This document shows positions 19,338 through 28,539 of a stretch of 64,000 nt of DNA, piece after piece. Position 1 is the stretch's first letter. Every line of letters begins with the position of its first letter. The notes beneath the pieces are model-generated. The model had not been told where the DNA came from. It saw nothing but the letters and a program-made list of their open reading frames with translations, and searched no databases. This DNA is from an uncultured Paracoccaceae bacterium (GTDB taxonomy: Bacteria > Pseudomonadota > Alphaproteobacteria > Rhodobacterales > Rhodobacteraceae). A program made the position numbers and the translations under genes. The stretch is taken from assembly GCA_947503925.1 (NCBI GenBank), contig CANNFQ010000001.1, forward strand, positions 930,001-994,000. Direction: 5' to 3'.

Positions 19338-20087
19338 TTAAAGTATCGCCACGGCCAGTCCTGCACCAATCAGCAGAACTCCGGTGGGTTTGATCACATG
19401 ATGCCCAATCGCGGGCAGTTTTTCGAAAATCATCAGCAGGGTCGCCAGCCCCATCCACAGCAAGCTCATCACGCCACCGACAAAGCCAAGCGCCATAAAG
19501 CCCCAGCAACAGCCAACGCAAAACGCGCCAAGGCCCAGCCCCATGCGCAAACCGCCCGCAAAACCGGTTTTCCAATGACCGAGGAAATAGGTCATCGGCG
19601 CGTGGCAGACGCCGTGGCAGACCTCTTTTGCGCGGGTGAACTGGAATGCGCCAACGATAATCATCAGCCCCCCGGCAATCAAACCCGACGTGGCAATTCC
19701 CAACGCATCGATCACGGCAAACCGGGTCAACGCCACCTGCGCGGACGAAATCAGCGCGGCAAAGGCGACCCAAACGGCGAAATAGCCCAACAAAACACCA
19801 ACCCAGCCCGCGCGCGTGCCATCGGCGCTGACCATCAACCGCTCATAGGTGGTCAGGGTCGGTATCATCGTCGGCAGCATCATCGCCGCCATCATGATTG
19901 CCCACATCGGGAACAAGGCGGCAAACGTGTCCATCGGCATCATGTTCATGCCCACGGGTCGGCCAATCACATCAACGCCCGACATCTTCGCCATTATGAA
20001 CATCACGGCCCAAGCAGCTATGATTGCGCCAAAAAACGCAATCCAGAGCACTGATCGCAACGGAAAACGCAGTGGTGATGCGGTCAT
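19338..20087 (-). CDS. DUF2182 domain-containing membrane protein
   Basis: Multi-TM; MWAIMMAAMMLPTMIPTLTTYERL and CVGCCWGFMALGFVGGVMSLLWMG motifs; ORF open to 20126. Confidence 0.85.
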   Translation of the reverse strand: MTASPLRFPLRSVLWIAFFGAIIAAWAVMFIMAKMSGVDVIGRPVGMNMMPMDTFAALFPMWAIMMAAMMLPTMIPTLTTYERLMVSADGTRAGWVGVLLGYFAVWVAFAALISSAQVALTRFAVIDALGIATSGLIAGGLMIIVGAFQFTRAKEVCHGVCHAPMTYFLGHWKTGFAGGLRMGLGLGAFCVGCCWGFMALGFVGGVMSLLWMGLATLLMIFEKLPAIGHHVIKPTGVLLIGAGLAVAIL

Positions 20088-20127
20088 GAAGGCTCCTCCG
20101 GTGCGACTCAGGGCTTGCGCAATCATA

Positions 20128-20151
20128 TGTCAGACGTTTAATTGTCTGACA
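20128..20151. promoter_or_regulatory. Candidate FadR/GntR operator
   Basis: Perfect inverted repeat TGTCAGAC-N8-GTCTGACA in the divergent intergenic region immediately before the GntR ATG. Confidence 0.55.
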
Positions 20152-20152
20152 A

Positions 20153-20890
20153 ATGAAAATTGATCCAACCACCCCGGCTGACCTGTCCCAGCAAATCGCC
20201 AAGGCGATCCGCGATGCGATTATTTCCGGCGCGCTACCCGTTGATGAACGGCTCCCGTCAGAGGCGGAACTGGCCGACCAGTTCAGCGTCTCACGACCCA
20301 CCGTGCGCGAGGCGCTCAAGCGGCTCGCCGCACAATCGCTGATCCGGACGCAGCGCGGGGCGACCGGCGGGGCTTTCGTGAACCGGCTGCGGTTCGAAGA
20401 CGCTTACGGCCAACAAATCACCACCTCCACCCTACTGCTCTCAATGAACGATGTCAGTTTTGCGACGGCGTGCGAGGCGCGCTATGCGCTCGAACGGGCC
20501 TGCGCGCCGCTCTCCGCTACAAGGCGCAGCGCCGATCATCTGGCGACGATGCGGGCGGAAATCCACAGGCAAGTACAGCCTGGCCTGACGGATGAGGCAT
20601 TCTGCGCCTCTGACGTGGCCTTTCACCGGGCACTCGTCGATGCGGCGGGCAACCCGGTGCTGTCCTATCAACTGGCCGGTGCGGTCGAAGCGATGCAGCC
20701 CCTGATGAACATGATCACCTTCACCGCCCGGTCGCGCGAGATGATCATCGGGCTGCATGGTGACATCGCCGATGCAATCACCGCGCAAGACGCGGGCAAG
20801 GCCGATGCGCATCTGGCAGCACTTGCAAGTTACACCCAGCAATTGGCGCAGGACGTCATCGCCAAACGCGACGCGCGCCACAACGCTTGA
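20153..20890 (+). CDS. FadR/GntR family transcriptional regulator
   Basis: N-terminal wHTH (LPSEAELADQFSVSRPTVREALKRLAAQSLIRTQRGATGGAFV) and FCD-type C-terminal domain. Confidence 0.92.
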   Translation: MKIDPTTPADLSQQIAKAIRDAIISGALPVDERLPSEAELADQFSVSRPTVREALKRLAAQSLIRTQRGATGGAFVNRLRFEDAYGQQITTSTLLLSMNDVSFATACEARYALERACAPLSATRRSADHLATMRAEIHRQVQPGLTDEAFCASDVAFHRALVDAAGNPVLSYQLAGAVEAMQPLMNMITFTARSREMIIGLHGDIADAITAQDAGKADAHLAALASYTQQLAQDVIAKRDARHNA

Positions 20891-20916
20891 TCTAGCGCAA
20901 AGACGGCGGCGCAGGC

Positions 20917-22287
20917 ATGGCCCAAAACCGGGCCATGAATAACATTAGCCAACTTCGCCGCCTCGGCCTTTTTGACGCGCGCGTGCCCCGCTACACCAGC
21001 TACCCACCCGCCACCGCGTTCAACACGCGAACCGGGGCGGATTTCCAAACCGAATGCCTTGGCAGGCTCGATCCGGCCACGCCCGTATCGGTCTATGTGC
21101 ATATTCCGTTCTGCGAAAGGCTGTGCTGGTTCTGCGCCTGCCGGACGCAAGGGACATCCACGCTCAAGCCGGTGGAAAGCTATCTCGACACATTGCTGAT
21201 CGAATTGCAGATGGCGCAAGCAGCCCTCCCCGCCGGTATCCGCATGGGGCAATTGCATTGGGGCGGCGGCACACCAACGATCCTGCCGCCCGCGATGATT
21301 ACAAAGCTGGCGACGGCGATCAAATCGGCGATCCCACCTGCCCCCAATTTCAACTTCTCGGTCGAGATTGATCCAACCCTTGTGGATGCGGCTAAGATCG
21401 ACGCACTGGCGGCGTCGGGCATGACCCGCGCCAGCATCGGCATTCAGGATTTCGCGCCCGACGTGCAGGCGGCCATCGGACGGGAACAAGGCTTTGCCGC
21501 CACCCAAACCTGCGTCACCCAGCTGCGCGCCGCCGGGATCACCTCGCTCAACACCGATCTGGTCTACGGGCTGCCGCATCAGACGCTTGATAAACTGACC
21601 GACACGATCAACCACGTGCGTGCGCTGGACCCCGACAGGATCGCGCTTTTCGGCTACGCCCATGTGCCGAGCTTCTCCAAGCGGCAAAAGCTGATCCCCC
21701 TGGACGCGCTGCCCAATGACGAAGCCCGCTATCATCTGGCAAAACGCGCGGCCAAGGCGTTCACCAGCGATGGATACACCGCCATCGGCATTGACCACTT
21801 CGCCAAACCCGACGACAGCCTCAGCCGCGCGCAGGAAACCGGGCATCTGCGGCGCAATTTCCAGGGCTATACCGATGACACCTGCCCAACGCTGATCGGC
21901 ATCGGGGCGTCGTCGATCTCGCAATTCGGTCAAGGCTATGTGCAAAACGCGGCAGCAACGGGCGCATACAAAGACCGGATCGCAGCCGGAACATTGGCCG
22001 GGCATCGGGGCTATGCGCTGACGCAAGATGACCTTCTGCGTGCGGATGCGATCAACATGCTGATGTGCGAATTCGGCATTGATCTGGATAGACTGGCCGC
22101 ACAACACGCAAATGTAAACACGTTACAGCCGATCCATGATGCGATCCTGCGCGATTTCGACGGGCTGGTCATCCGTGACGGGCAAACCATCCGGATCACC
22201 GACGCCGGGCGGCCGCTCACCCGGCTCATCGCGCAGCGCTATGACCGTTTCAGCAACATCGCCGCGCAATATTCGCAAGCGTCATAA
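20917..22287 (+). CDS. hemN: Oxygen-independent coproporphyrinogen III oxidase (radical SAM)
   Basis: 456 aa; VYVHIPFCERLCWFCACR cluster motif, LHWGGGTPT; start could be 20935. Confidence 0.9.
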   Translation: MAQNRAMNNISQLRRLGLFDARVPRYTSYPPATAFNTRTGADFQTECLGRLDPATPVSVYVHIPFCERLCWFCACRTQGTSTLKPVESYLDTLLIELQMAQAALPAGIRMGQLHWGGGTPTILPPAMITKLATAIKSAIPPAPNFNFSVEIDPTLVDAAKIDALAASGMTRASIGIQDFAPDVQAAIGREQGFAATQTCVTQLRAAGITSLNTDLVYGLPHQTLDKLTDTINHVRALDPDRIALFGYAHVPSFSKRQKLIPLDALPNDEARYHLAKRAAKAFTSDGYTAIGIDHFAKPDDSLSRAQETGHLRRNFQGYTDDTCPTLIGIGASSISQFGQGYVQNAAATGAYKDRIAAGTLAGHRGYALTQDDLLRADAINMLMCEFGIDLDRLAAQHANVNTLQPIHDAILRDFDGLVIRDGQTIRITDAGRPLTRLIAQRYDRFSNIAAQYSQAS

Positions 22288-22367
22288 TGTGCTCACCACA
22301 TCCCTGACCCATTGATCCCGCTGCTATTTGCGCCATCTTAGCGGTTGCACCCAAAGGACAGCCGCAT

Positions 22368-22712
22368 ATGGACATTATCAACATCATTTTCGCCCTTCTC
22401 AGTATCGGGTTGGGTTGTTTCGGCTGGCTCGCCCCACGCTACACGCTCGGGGCGCTTGATCTTACCATGGGCGAAACGACGATGGGCATGTCCGAAGTCC
22501 GGGCCTCGGTCGGGTGCCTCTTTGTGGGCATGGGGATCGGCGCGCTGATCCTCGGCACGCCCACCGCATATGTGATGCTTGGCTTTTGCTGGGCGGGGGC
22601 AGCCATCGGACGGCTTACATCACTTGTCCTTGACGGGCCGTCGCAAAAGAAATGGATCTATTTTCTGGTCGAACTTGGGGTCGGGCTGCCAGCCATCTGG
22701 CTGAACATTTGA
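22368..22712 (+). CDS. DUF4345-like small membrane protein
   Basis: 114 aa, 4 hydrophobic segments. Confidence 0.55.
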   Translation: MDIINIIFALLSIGLGCFGWLAPRYTLGALDLTMGETTMGMSEVRASVGCLFVGMGIGALILGTPTAYVMLGFCWAGAAIGRLTSLVLDGPSQKKWIYFLVELGVGLPAIWLNI

Positions 22713-22790
22713 CCAGACCAGCCAAATCTTAACGCTGGCTTCACACTTGCACCGGGCGCAGCATTAAACTGCGATTTTGGCGCGCAGGGG

Positions 22791-22830
22791 TCCGACGTTT
22801 TGCCGACGCATGGCCGACGCTTTGCCGACA
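22791..22830. repeat. Four tandem CCGAC units with 11-bp period (copy 1)
   Basis: CCGAC at 22792, 22803, 22814, 22825; 30-bp exact match (22790-22819) to 42200-42229. Confidence 0.8.
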
Positions 22831-22924
22831 GACCAAAACGCCAACAAAACCTGCATTAACGAATGATTCGACGTTTGCGAAAAAGCCGCAATGTTGCGCG
22901 CCCCTTGCCGACCCACCGAACGTT

Positions 22925-23260
22925 GCCTATGTATGGGATGTCCTTCGGGACTATGGACATAAACGCGCTCGTAATAAGCGGATCGGACCCGGGGGCGGTA
23001 CCCGGCGGCTCCACCAAACATCCTTCATTTGGGGATCATGGGGCCGAAATAGGATCGACGAACGTCTAAAGGGGTTTGCTTTGTCTCGGTGAGTTACCAC
23101 CGTTATCGGTACAACAAAGCTAGTTGCAAATGACAACAAAGCACCGATGGCACTCGCAGCGTAAGCTGTGCGTAATATCGAAACCTAACTCCTAAGGTTT
23201 TGCGACCTTGGGCGGGGTTCGCAGGTACCTGGCAACAGAAACCTGCACTTTCCGCCAGCC
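22925..23260 (+). ncRNA. ssrA: Circularly permuted two-piece tmRNA gene (ssrA)
   Basis: Acceptor piece (upstream) ends GGCGGCTCCACCA at 23016; short loop 23017-23039; coding piece starts GGGGCCG at 23040 and pairs with CGGCTCC; tag reading frame 23126-23164 = ANDNKAPMALAA*. Outer ends approximate. Confidence 0.9.
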
Positions 23261-23267
23261 CATGAAA

Positions 23268-23296
23268 AAAGGACCACCGCGGCTGCGATGGCCCTC
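23268..23296 (+). terminator. Probable terminator after ssrA
   Basis: GGACCACCGC-GGCT-GCGATGGCCC imperfect stem followed by TCTTAACTT. Confidence 0.4.
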
Positions 23297-23317
23297 TTAA
23301 CTTATTGTAATACCGGC

Positions 23318-24202
23318 TTAATTGGTAGATTGATGCAACACAGCTACACGTGGCTGATCACCCGACACGGTGGGGACAAGATAGCCATCAGCCAATTCGG
23401 CCATCCTTGTATCCAAGCCACCGGCACGCGCACGGATACCGCGCAATTCCTGCTCAGTTGCCGCGCCATTTTCAACGATCTCGGTCAGCATCGGCTTTGT
23501 GATTTGCCAATCGAAGCCTGCAGCAGCAAGGACCTGGCTCACGGCGTAATCTGTTGGGGCCACGATACCCAGATCGGGGCGGCCTTCGGCCAACACAGCC
23601 AGTGAGCGCTCATAATGGGTCATCACATCGCTCAGTGCCATCCGGTCATCCTCGGATGCAGTGCCATCACCGATCTGGCAGGCCAGTAATTTCATCTGAT
23701 GAACAAGGACTTCCTGACGTGCGGCAAGGCTCGCCGCCAACAGCTCAGCGGTTGACATCTGCGCTGCCACTTCCGGCTGCAGGGCCGCCTCATCAGCCAA
23801 CAGAACAGCTGCATTTTCCAAGGCGGGGCGGGACTGATTGATCGTGGCGACATAGCCCGCTGGCGCGTCACCCGCCAGGATCATGCTGAACGCCTCATCC
23901 AGTGGCTGCCATGCGCTTTCTACGGCCTCCAGCTGGCCGGGTGCGGCGTCAGCGGCCAGATTTTGCAAGGTGACGATGAACTGCACGCGAGACAGGGCAA
24001 GCGCCTTCATCTCGACATCGGCATCGATCCCGGCATTCACCATGCAAGCCGATGCAGATGCCTTATAGACCAGTGTTGTTAGGTCATTTGACCGCTTCAC
24101 TTGCGTCATGGCATCATCTGCCATGGCCGGGGCGGCGGCCAGAAAGCTGACGCATACTGCAAATGTGCCCGCCAGAAGGCGGTTGATGGATGGGTTGGGC
24201 AT
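23318..24202 (-). CDS. Periplasmic protein, possibly PilJ/NarX-type helical sensor domain
   Basis: Signal peptide; alpha-helical; SACMVNAGID...VQFIVTLQNL pattern. Confidence 0.45.
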   Translation of the reverse strand: MPNPSINRLLAGTFAVCVSFLAAAPAMADDAMTQVKRSNDLTTLVYKASASACMVNAGIDADVEMKALALSRVQFIVTLQNLAADAAPGQLEAVESAWQPLDEAFSMILAGDAPAGYVATINQSRPALENAAVLLADEAALQPEVAAQMSTAELLAASLAARQEVLVHQMKLLACQIGDGTASEDDRMALSDVMTHYERSLAVLAEGRPDLGIVAPTDYAVSQVLAAAGFDWQITKPMLTEIVENGAATEQELRGIRARAGGLDTRMAELADGYLVPTVSGDQPRVAVLHQSTN

Positions 24203-24482
24203 GTTGGACCTTTCTGTTCATCCGGCGCGCAATTATTTCGTGAGTGGGATCACGCGCAGCGGATCGGGCATTTCTCAATTTTTGTGAAAACAACTTCACC
24301 GCCAATTGAGCCGACAAAGCGGCAAAATTGGGCAACAGCGATGGAAATCCCTCTTAAATCGACATTACCTTGCGTTAAAATACGTTGGAATTCGGCATTC
24401 TGCGATGCCGGAGGATACGAATGCTTACAGACCCTGATCATTGTGACTTGAATTGAATGAAGTCGCTGCGCAGGATGACCGC

Positions 24483-25139
24483 ATGAACTTTGTTAAGATA
24501 GCGTTCGCGTCTTTATTAGGCGCATTACCGATCTCTGTGCATGCTTGTGATACGGCACTGGTCCTGACAATTGATGTCTCCAATTCGATCGACGTCGGCG
24601 AATACAGGTTACAGGCTGATGGGCTGGCCGATGCGCTGCGCGACCCCGAAATCGTCGAAACGATGATCAGGACCGAAACTGCCGTCGCCGTGGTCCAGTG
24701 GTCGGGCGCGGATAAACAGGAATTGTCGATCCCTTGGATCCGCATCCGGACAGCGCTTGATGCCGAATATCTGGCCACGCAGGCCCGATTGATGGAACGC
24801 GCCTTCGTGCTGTCTGATACAGCCCCGGCAGAAGCGATTTATTTCTCACTGCCGCTCTTCGAACAGGTGCCCGATTGCACGCGCAAGGTCATCGATGTCT
24901 CTGGCGATGGCACGCCCAATGGCGGAACCGCTGTCAGGGATGCACGCAATGCGGCCGAACGTGCCGGCGTGACGATCAATGGCATCGCCATTGAATCGAT
25001 GGGGCTGGCCATCACTAATTTCTACCGGGGTGCCGTGATCACCCGCAACGGCTTTGTCATCACCGCCCGCACCCACCGTGAATATCCCAGCGCCATCCGG
25101 GCCAAAATCCTGCGCGAGATCAGCAAGATTGTGGGATAG
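24483..25139 (+). CDS. DUF1194 (VWA-like) exported protein
   Basis: DTALVLTIDVSNSIDVGEYRLQADGLADAL...VIDVSGDGTPNGG; ORF open from 24453. Confidence 0.85.
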   Translation: MNFVKIAFASLLGALPISVHACDTALVLTIDVSNSIDVGEYRLQADGLADALRDPEIVETMIRTETAVAVVQWSGADKQELSIPWIRIRTALDAEYLATQARLMERAFVLSDTAPAEAIYFSLPLFEQVPDCTRKVIDVSGDGTPNGGTAVRDARNAAERAGVTINGIAIESMGLAITNFYRGAVITRNGFVITARTHREYPSAIRAKILREISKIVG

Positions 25140-25251
25140 TATTGACGCGGGCGCGCTGATTTCGCACAAACGCGCCATGGGGTCCGCGAACACCCCGTGA
25201 GGCTCAGGCCCAAGCGTCGCATCCACTGACCACTTTCAGAAAGGATGCACC

Positions 25252-26049
25252 ATGCCTGCCTTCAACGAAATTTCACCCGCACAGCTGATACGCCTGATCG
25301 GGACACCGGCTTGTCCCGTCCTGATTGATGTCTGCATTGATGATGACTTTGCGGAAGACCCTTACCTAATTCCCGGCGCCAGACGGTACCCTTACAATGA
25401 TATCAATGCCTTAACTGAAACTCTGGATGGTCGTGGCGCAGTCATTATCTGCCAGAAAGGCAAGAAACTATCGCATGGGGTCGCAGCACAGCTGCGTGCC
25501 GCAGGGCTAAATGCGCAAGTCCTGCAAGGCGGCAACCACGCATGGCGCGCGGCCAGTCTGCCACGCGTGCCAGCCACAACCATCCCCGGCCCGCTCTGGG
25601 TGACGCGGCACCGCCCCAAGATTGACCGGATCGCTTGCCCATGGCTGATCAGACGCTTTGTTGATTCCGATGCGCGTTTCCTGTTCGTCCCACCTGCCGA
25701 CGTCATTGCAGTGGCCGAACGTTTTGACGCCACCCCCTTTGATGTCGAGGACACGTTCTGGAGCCACCGAGGCGATCAATGCACCTTTGACACCATGATT
25801 GCGGAATTCGAGCTAAGCTACCCCGCGCTCGATACCTTAGCCACGGTCATACGGGCAGCTGATACGAACCGCCATGACCTCGCCCCGCAGGCCGCGGGAT
25901 TGCTGGCCTTATCCGTTGGCCTGTCACGCATGTATCGGGACGACATTGCACAATTGGACGCTGGGATGGGCATCTATGACGCGCTCTATCGCTGGGCACG
26001 CGATGGGCAGGACGAAAACCACGACTGGCCCGCGGGCCCGCGATCATGA
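25252..26049 (+). CDS. Rhodanese + ChrB-type C-terminal domain chromate resistance protein
   Basis: N-term rhodanese loop CQKGKKLSHG; C-term RHRPKIDRIACPWLIRRFVDSDARFLFVP ChrB-like. Confidence 0.88.
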   Translation: MPAFNEISPAQLIRLIGTPACPVLIDVCIDDDFAEDPYLIPGARRYPYNDINALTETLDGRGAVIICQKGKKLSHGVAAQLRAAGLNAQVLQGGNHAWRAASLPRVPATTIPGPLWVTRHRPKIDRIACPWLIRRFVDSDARFLFVPPADVIAVAERFDATPFDVEDTFWSHRGDQCTFDTMIAEFELSYPALDTLATVIRAADTNRHDLAPQAAGLLALSVGLSRMYRDDIAQLDAGMGIYDALYRWARDGQDENHDWPAGPRS

Positions 26050-27290
26050 AGGGTGAGCTGACCAGGGTCTTTGGCCGGATCGGCTTGTTGTCCTTCGGCG
26101 GACCTGCCGCCCAAATCGCCCTGATGCACAAGGAACTGGTCGAAGACCGGGATTGGCTGACCGAGGCGCAATTCCTGCGCGCGTTGTCCTTCTGCATGCT
26201 GCTGCCGGGGCCAGAGGCGATGCAGCTGGCCACCTATGCCGGTTGGAAACGGCAGGGGATCATCGGTGGGCTGATCGGCGGCGGATTATTCGTGCTGCCG
26301 GGGGCATTGGTGATCTTCGGCCTCGCTCTGGCCTATGGGGCCTACGGCAATCTGCCCATGGTGCAGGCGCTGTTTCTGGGGGTGAAGGCCACGGTGGTGG
26401 TCATCGTCATGCAGGCCCTGGTCAAGATCGGCAAACGGGCGCTGCAACGGCAGGCGCATCTGTTAATCGCGGCCTGCGGTTTTGCCGCGCTATTCGTGTT
26501 CGGACTACCCTTCCCGCTTGTAATTGCAGCGGCTGCACTTGCCGGCGCGCTGTTATGGGACGGTGAAAAACCAACCACCTCATCTGCGAAACCGGACCTG
26601 CGCGGCAGCGCCTGGATCATCGCCATCGGTGCGACAATATGGGCCAGCCCGCTGATCCTGATCGGGATCTGGGATCAGGCCTTTCTGATGGATGTGGGGC
26701 TCTTCTTTTCCAAACTCGCGGTGGTCACATTCGGCGGGGCCTATGCGGTGCTGGCCTATATGACGCAAGAGGTCGTGCTGTCATATGAATGGCTTAGTAC
26801 CGCGCAGATGATGGATGCGCTGGGGCTGGCCGAGACGACACCGGGGCCGCTGATCCTTGTTACACAGTTCGTGGGCATGATCGCAGGGCTGGCCAATGGG
26901 GGCGTCAGCATGGCGTTATTGGCCGGGGCATTGACGCTTTGGGTGACCTTTGTGCCTTGTTTTATATGGATATTTGCAGGCGCACCTCTGATCGATTGGC
27001 TGGAAGGGCAGCCGCGCCTGCGCGGTGTCTTGGCCGGGATCACAGCCGCCGTCGTGGGGGTGATCGGCAATCTGTCGCTGTGGTTTGCGCTGCATGTCTT
27101 TTTTTCACAGCTCAACACCATCAGCTGGGGACCGGTCCGGATGATTGTACCGGTTTTGACAACCGCACAGCCTGTGGCCATTGGGCTGGCCTGTATTGCC
27201 GGGCTTTTGCTACTCTGGCGGGGTTGGGCGCTGCCGGTGGTTCTGGCCACAATGGCGGGGCTCAGCCTGATCCTCCAGATTGCAGGCTAA
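26046..27290 (+). CDS. chrA: Chromate efflux transporter ChrA
   Basis: 414 aa, two CHR repeats (RIGLLSFGGPAAQIALMHKELVEDRDWLTEAQF ... KLAVVTFGGAYAVLAYMTQEVV); overlaps the upstream stop. Confidence 0.93.
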   Translation: MKGELTRVFGRIGLLSFGGPAAQIALMHKELVEDRDWLTEAQFLRALSFCMLLPGPEAMQLATYAGWKRQGIIGGLIGGGLFVLPGALVIFGLALAYGAYGNLPMVQALFLGVKATVVVIVMQALVKIGKRALQRQAHLLIAACGFAALFVFGLPFPLVIAAAALAGALLWDGEKPTTSSAKPDLRGSAWIIAIGATIWASPLILIGIWDQAFLMDVGLFFSKLAVVTFGGAYAVLAYMTQEVVLSYEWLSTAQMMDALGLAETTPGPLILVTQFVGMIAGLANGGVSMALLAGALTLWVTFVPCFIWIFAGAPLIDWLEGQPRLRGVLAGITAAVVGVIGNLSLWFALHVFFSQLNTISWGPVRMIVPVLTTAQPVAIGLACIAGLLLLWRGWALPVVLATMAGLSLILQIAG

Positions 27291-27328
27291 GCCGACAATG
27301 GCCCCTTCCTTCCCGCCCCGAATCCCTT

Positions 27329-27847
27329 ATGGTGAACATATCGACAACGGGGGATGTCAAAGCCGTGAGCACGTCTATCGACTATGGTAATCTGATGCAC
27401 CGGGCCATGCGTGGCCTGATTCAGGACGTGCTGAACCGGGTCGCAAAGGATGGGCTGCCGGGCGCACATCATTTCTTTATCACCTTTGACACGATGCATC
27501 CTGACGTTGAAATCGCTGATTGGTTGTCGGATCGATATCCGGGCGAAATGACGGTCGTAATCCAGCATTGGTTCGACAATCTCGATGTCACCAATGAAGG
27601 CTTCACCATCACGCTGAATTTCGGGGACAATCCTGAAACGCTCTATATTCCGTATGATGCGATCAAGACATTTGTTGATCCATCCGTCGAATTTGGACTG
27701 CGGTTCGAAACGCAGGATGAAGAAGGCGAAGACGCGCCCGACGACGTCGAAGAGGCGCCAATGGATGAAATGGTCGAACCCGAAGATGACGACAACGCGG
27801 ATCGCAAGGAGGCCGAAGTCGTCAGCCTTGACCAGTTCCGGAAATAG
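27329..27847 (+). CDS. sspB: SspB family ClpXP adaptor (DUF1321)
   Basis: SIDYGNLMHRAMRGLIQDVLNRVAKDGLPGAHHFFITFDT; acidic tail with terminal VVSLDQFRK ClpX-docking-like motif; start chosen at MVNISTTGD. Confidence 0.88.
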   Translation: MVNISTTGDVKAVSTSIDYGNLMHRAMRGLIQDVLNRVAKDGLPGAHHFFITFDTMHPDVEIADWLSDRYPGEMTVVIQHWFDNLDVTNEGFTITLNFGDNPETLYIPYDAIKTFVDPSVEFGLRFETQDEEGEDAPDDVEEAPMDEMVEPEDDDNADRKEAEVVSLDQFRK

Positions 27848-27853
27848 GCTCAG

Positions 27854-28414
27854 ATGGCCGACCCACACTATATTTCTGTCCGCCTGCCATTAAAGATCGG
27901 CCCGATGGACCGGGGCGACTTCTGGGAAGATCCGCTGATGGCACGGCTGGACAGCGACCCATTGGGCGAGGTGACGGGCGGCGGGACAATGATGGCCGAG
28001 GATGGCGGCATCGCTTATTGCGACCTGGAGGTCGCCTTGCCGGATCTTTCTGACAAACGGCTGGATGAATTGCAGGCCCATCTGGAAGCACTTGGCGCGC
28101 CCAAGGGCACCGCATTCATCACCGATGACGGCAACTCCCTGCGCAGCTTTGGCAAGGTCAGTGTTGTCGGGATTGGTCTGGATGGCAGCGGGTTGCCCGA
28201 CGAGGCTTATGAAGGCTTTGATCCGGATGAGTTCAACGAACAAATCATCACAGCATTGGGCGATGGCTACAGCTATGGCGGCAGCCATGCAGGCCACCGT
28301 TACACATATTTCTATTACCACGGGCCCGACGCCGCCCATCTCGACAAAACGCTACGCGCCATCGCAAAGGCGCAACCCATTGGGACAGGCGCACAATTTG
28401 ATCACGTTGCGTGA
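27854..28414 (+). CDS. Hypothetical protein
   Basis: 186 aa ORF immediately after sspB; coding-like composition. Confidence 0.55.
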   Translation: MADPHYISVRLPLKIGPMDRGDFWEDPLMARLDSDPLGEVTGGGTMMAEDGGIAYCDLEVALPDLSDKRLDELQAHLEALGAPKGTAFITDDGNSLRSFGKVSVVGIGLDGSGLPDEAYEGFDPDEFNEQIITALGDGYSYGGSHAGHRYTYFYYHGPDAAHLDKTLRAIAKAQPIGTGAQFDHVA

Positions 28415-28539
28415 GCAGCCAGCCGGTCTAACAACGCCCCACTGGTCAACGTGCATCGGTGTATATCAAATATCCGGTAATTTTTGCTAAGCGAACGAAA
28501 CTTACGGTTGCGAGTTTCGGCAAAAGCCGAACCTAATCA

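Noticed and set aside
20830-22107. 425-aa minus-strand ORF
   Set aside because: Antisense to hemN, whose radical-SAM motifs are intact; typical spurious long ORF in high-GC DNA.
22791-22830. Possible CRISPR-like repeat
   Set aside because: Units are 11 bp with no unique spacers of CRISPR length; retained instead as an iteron-like array.
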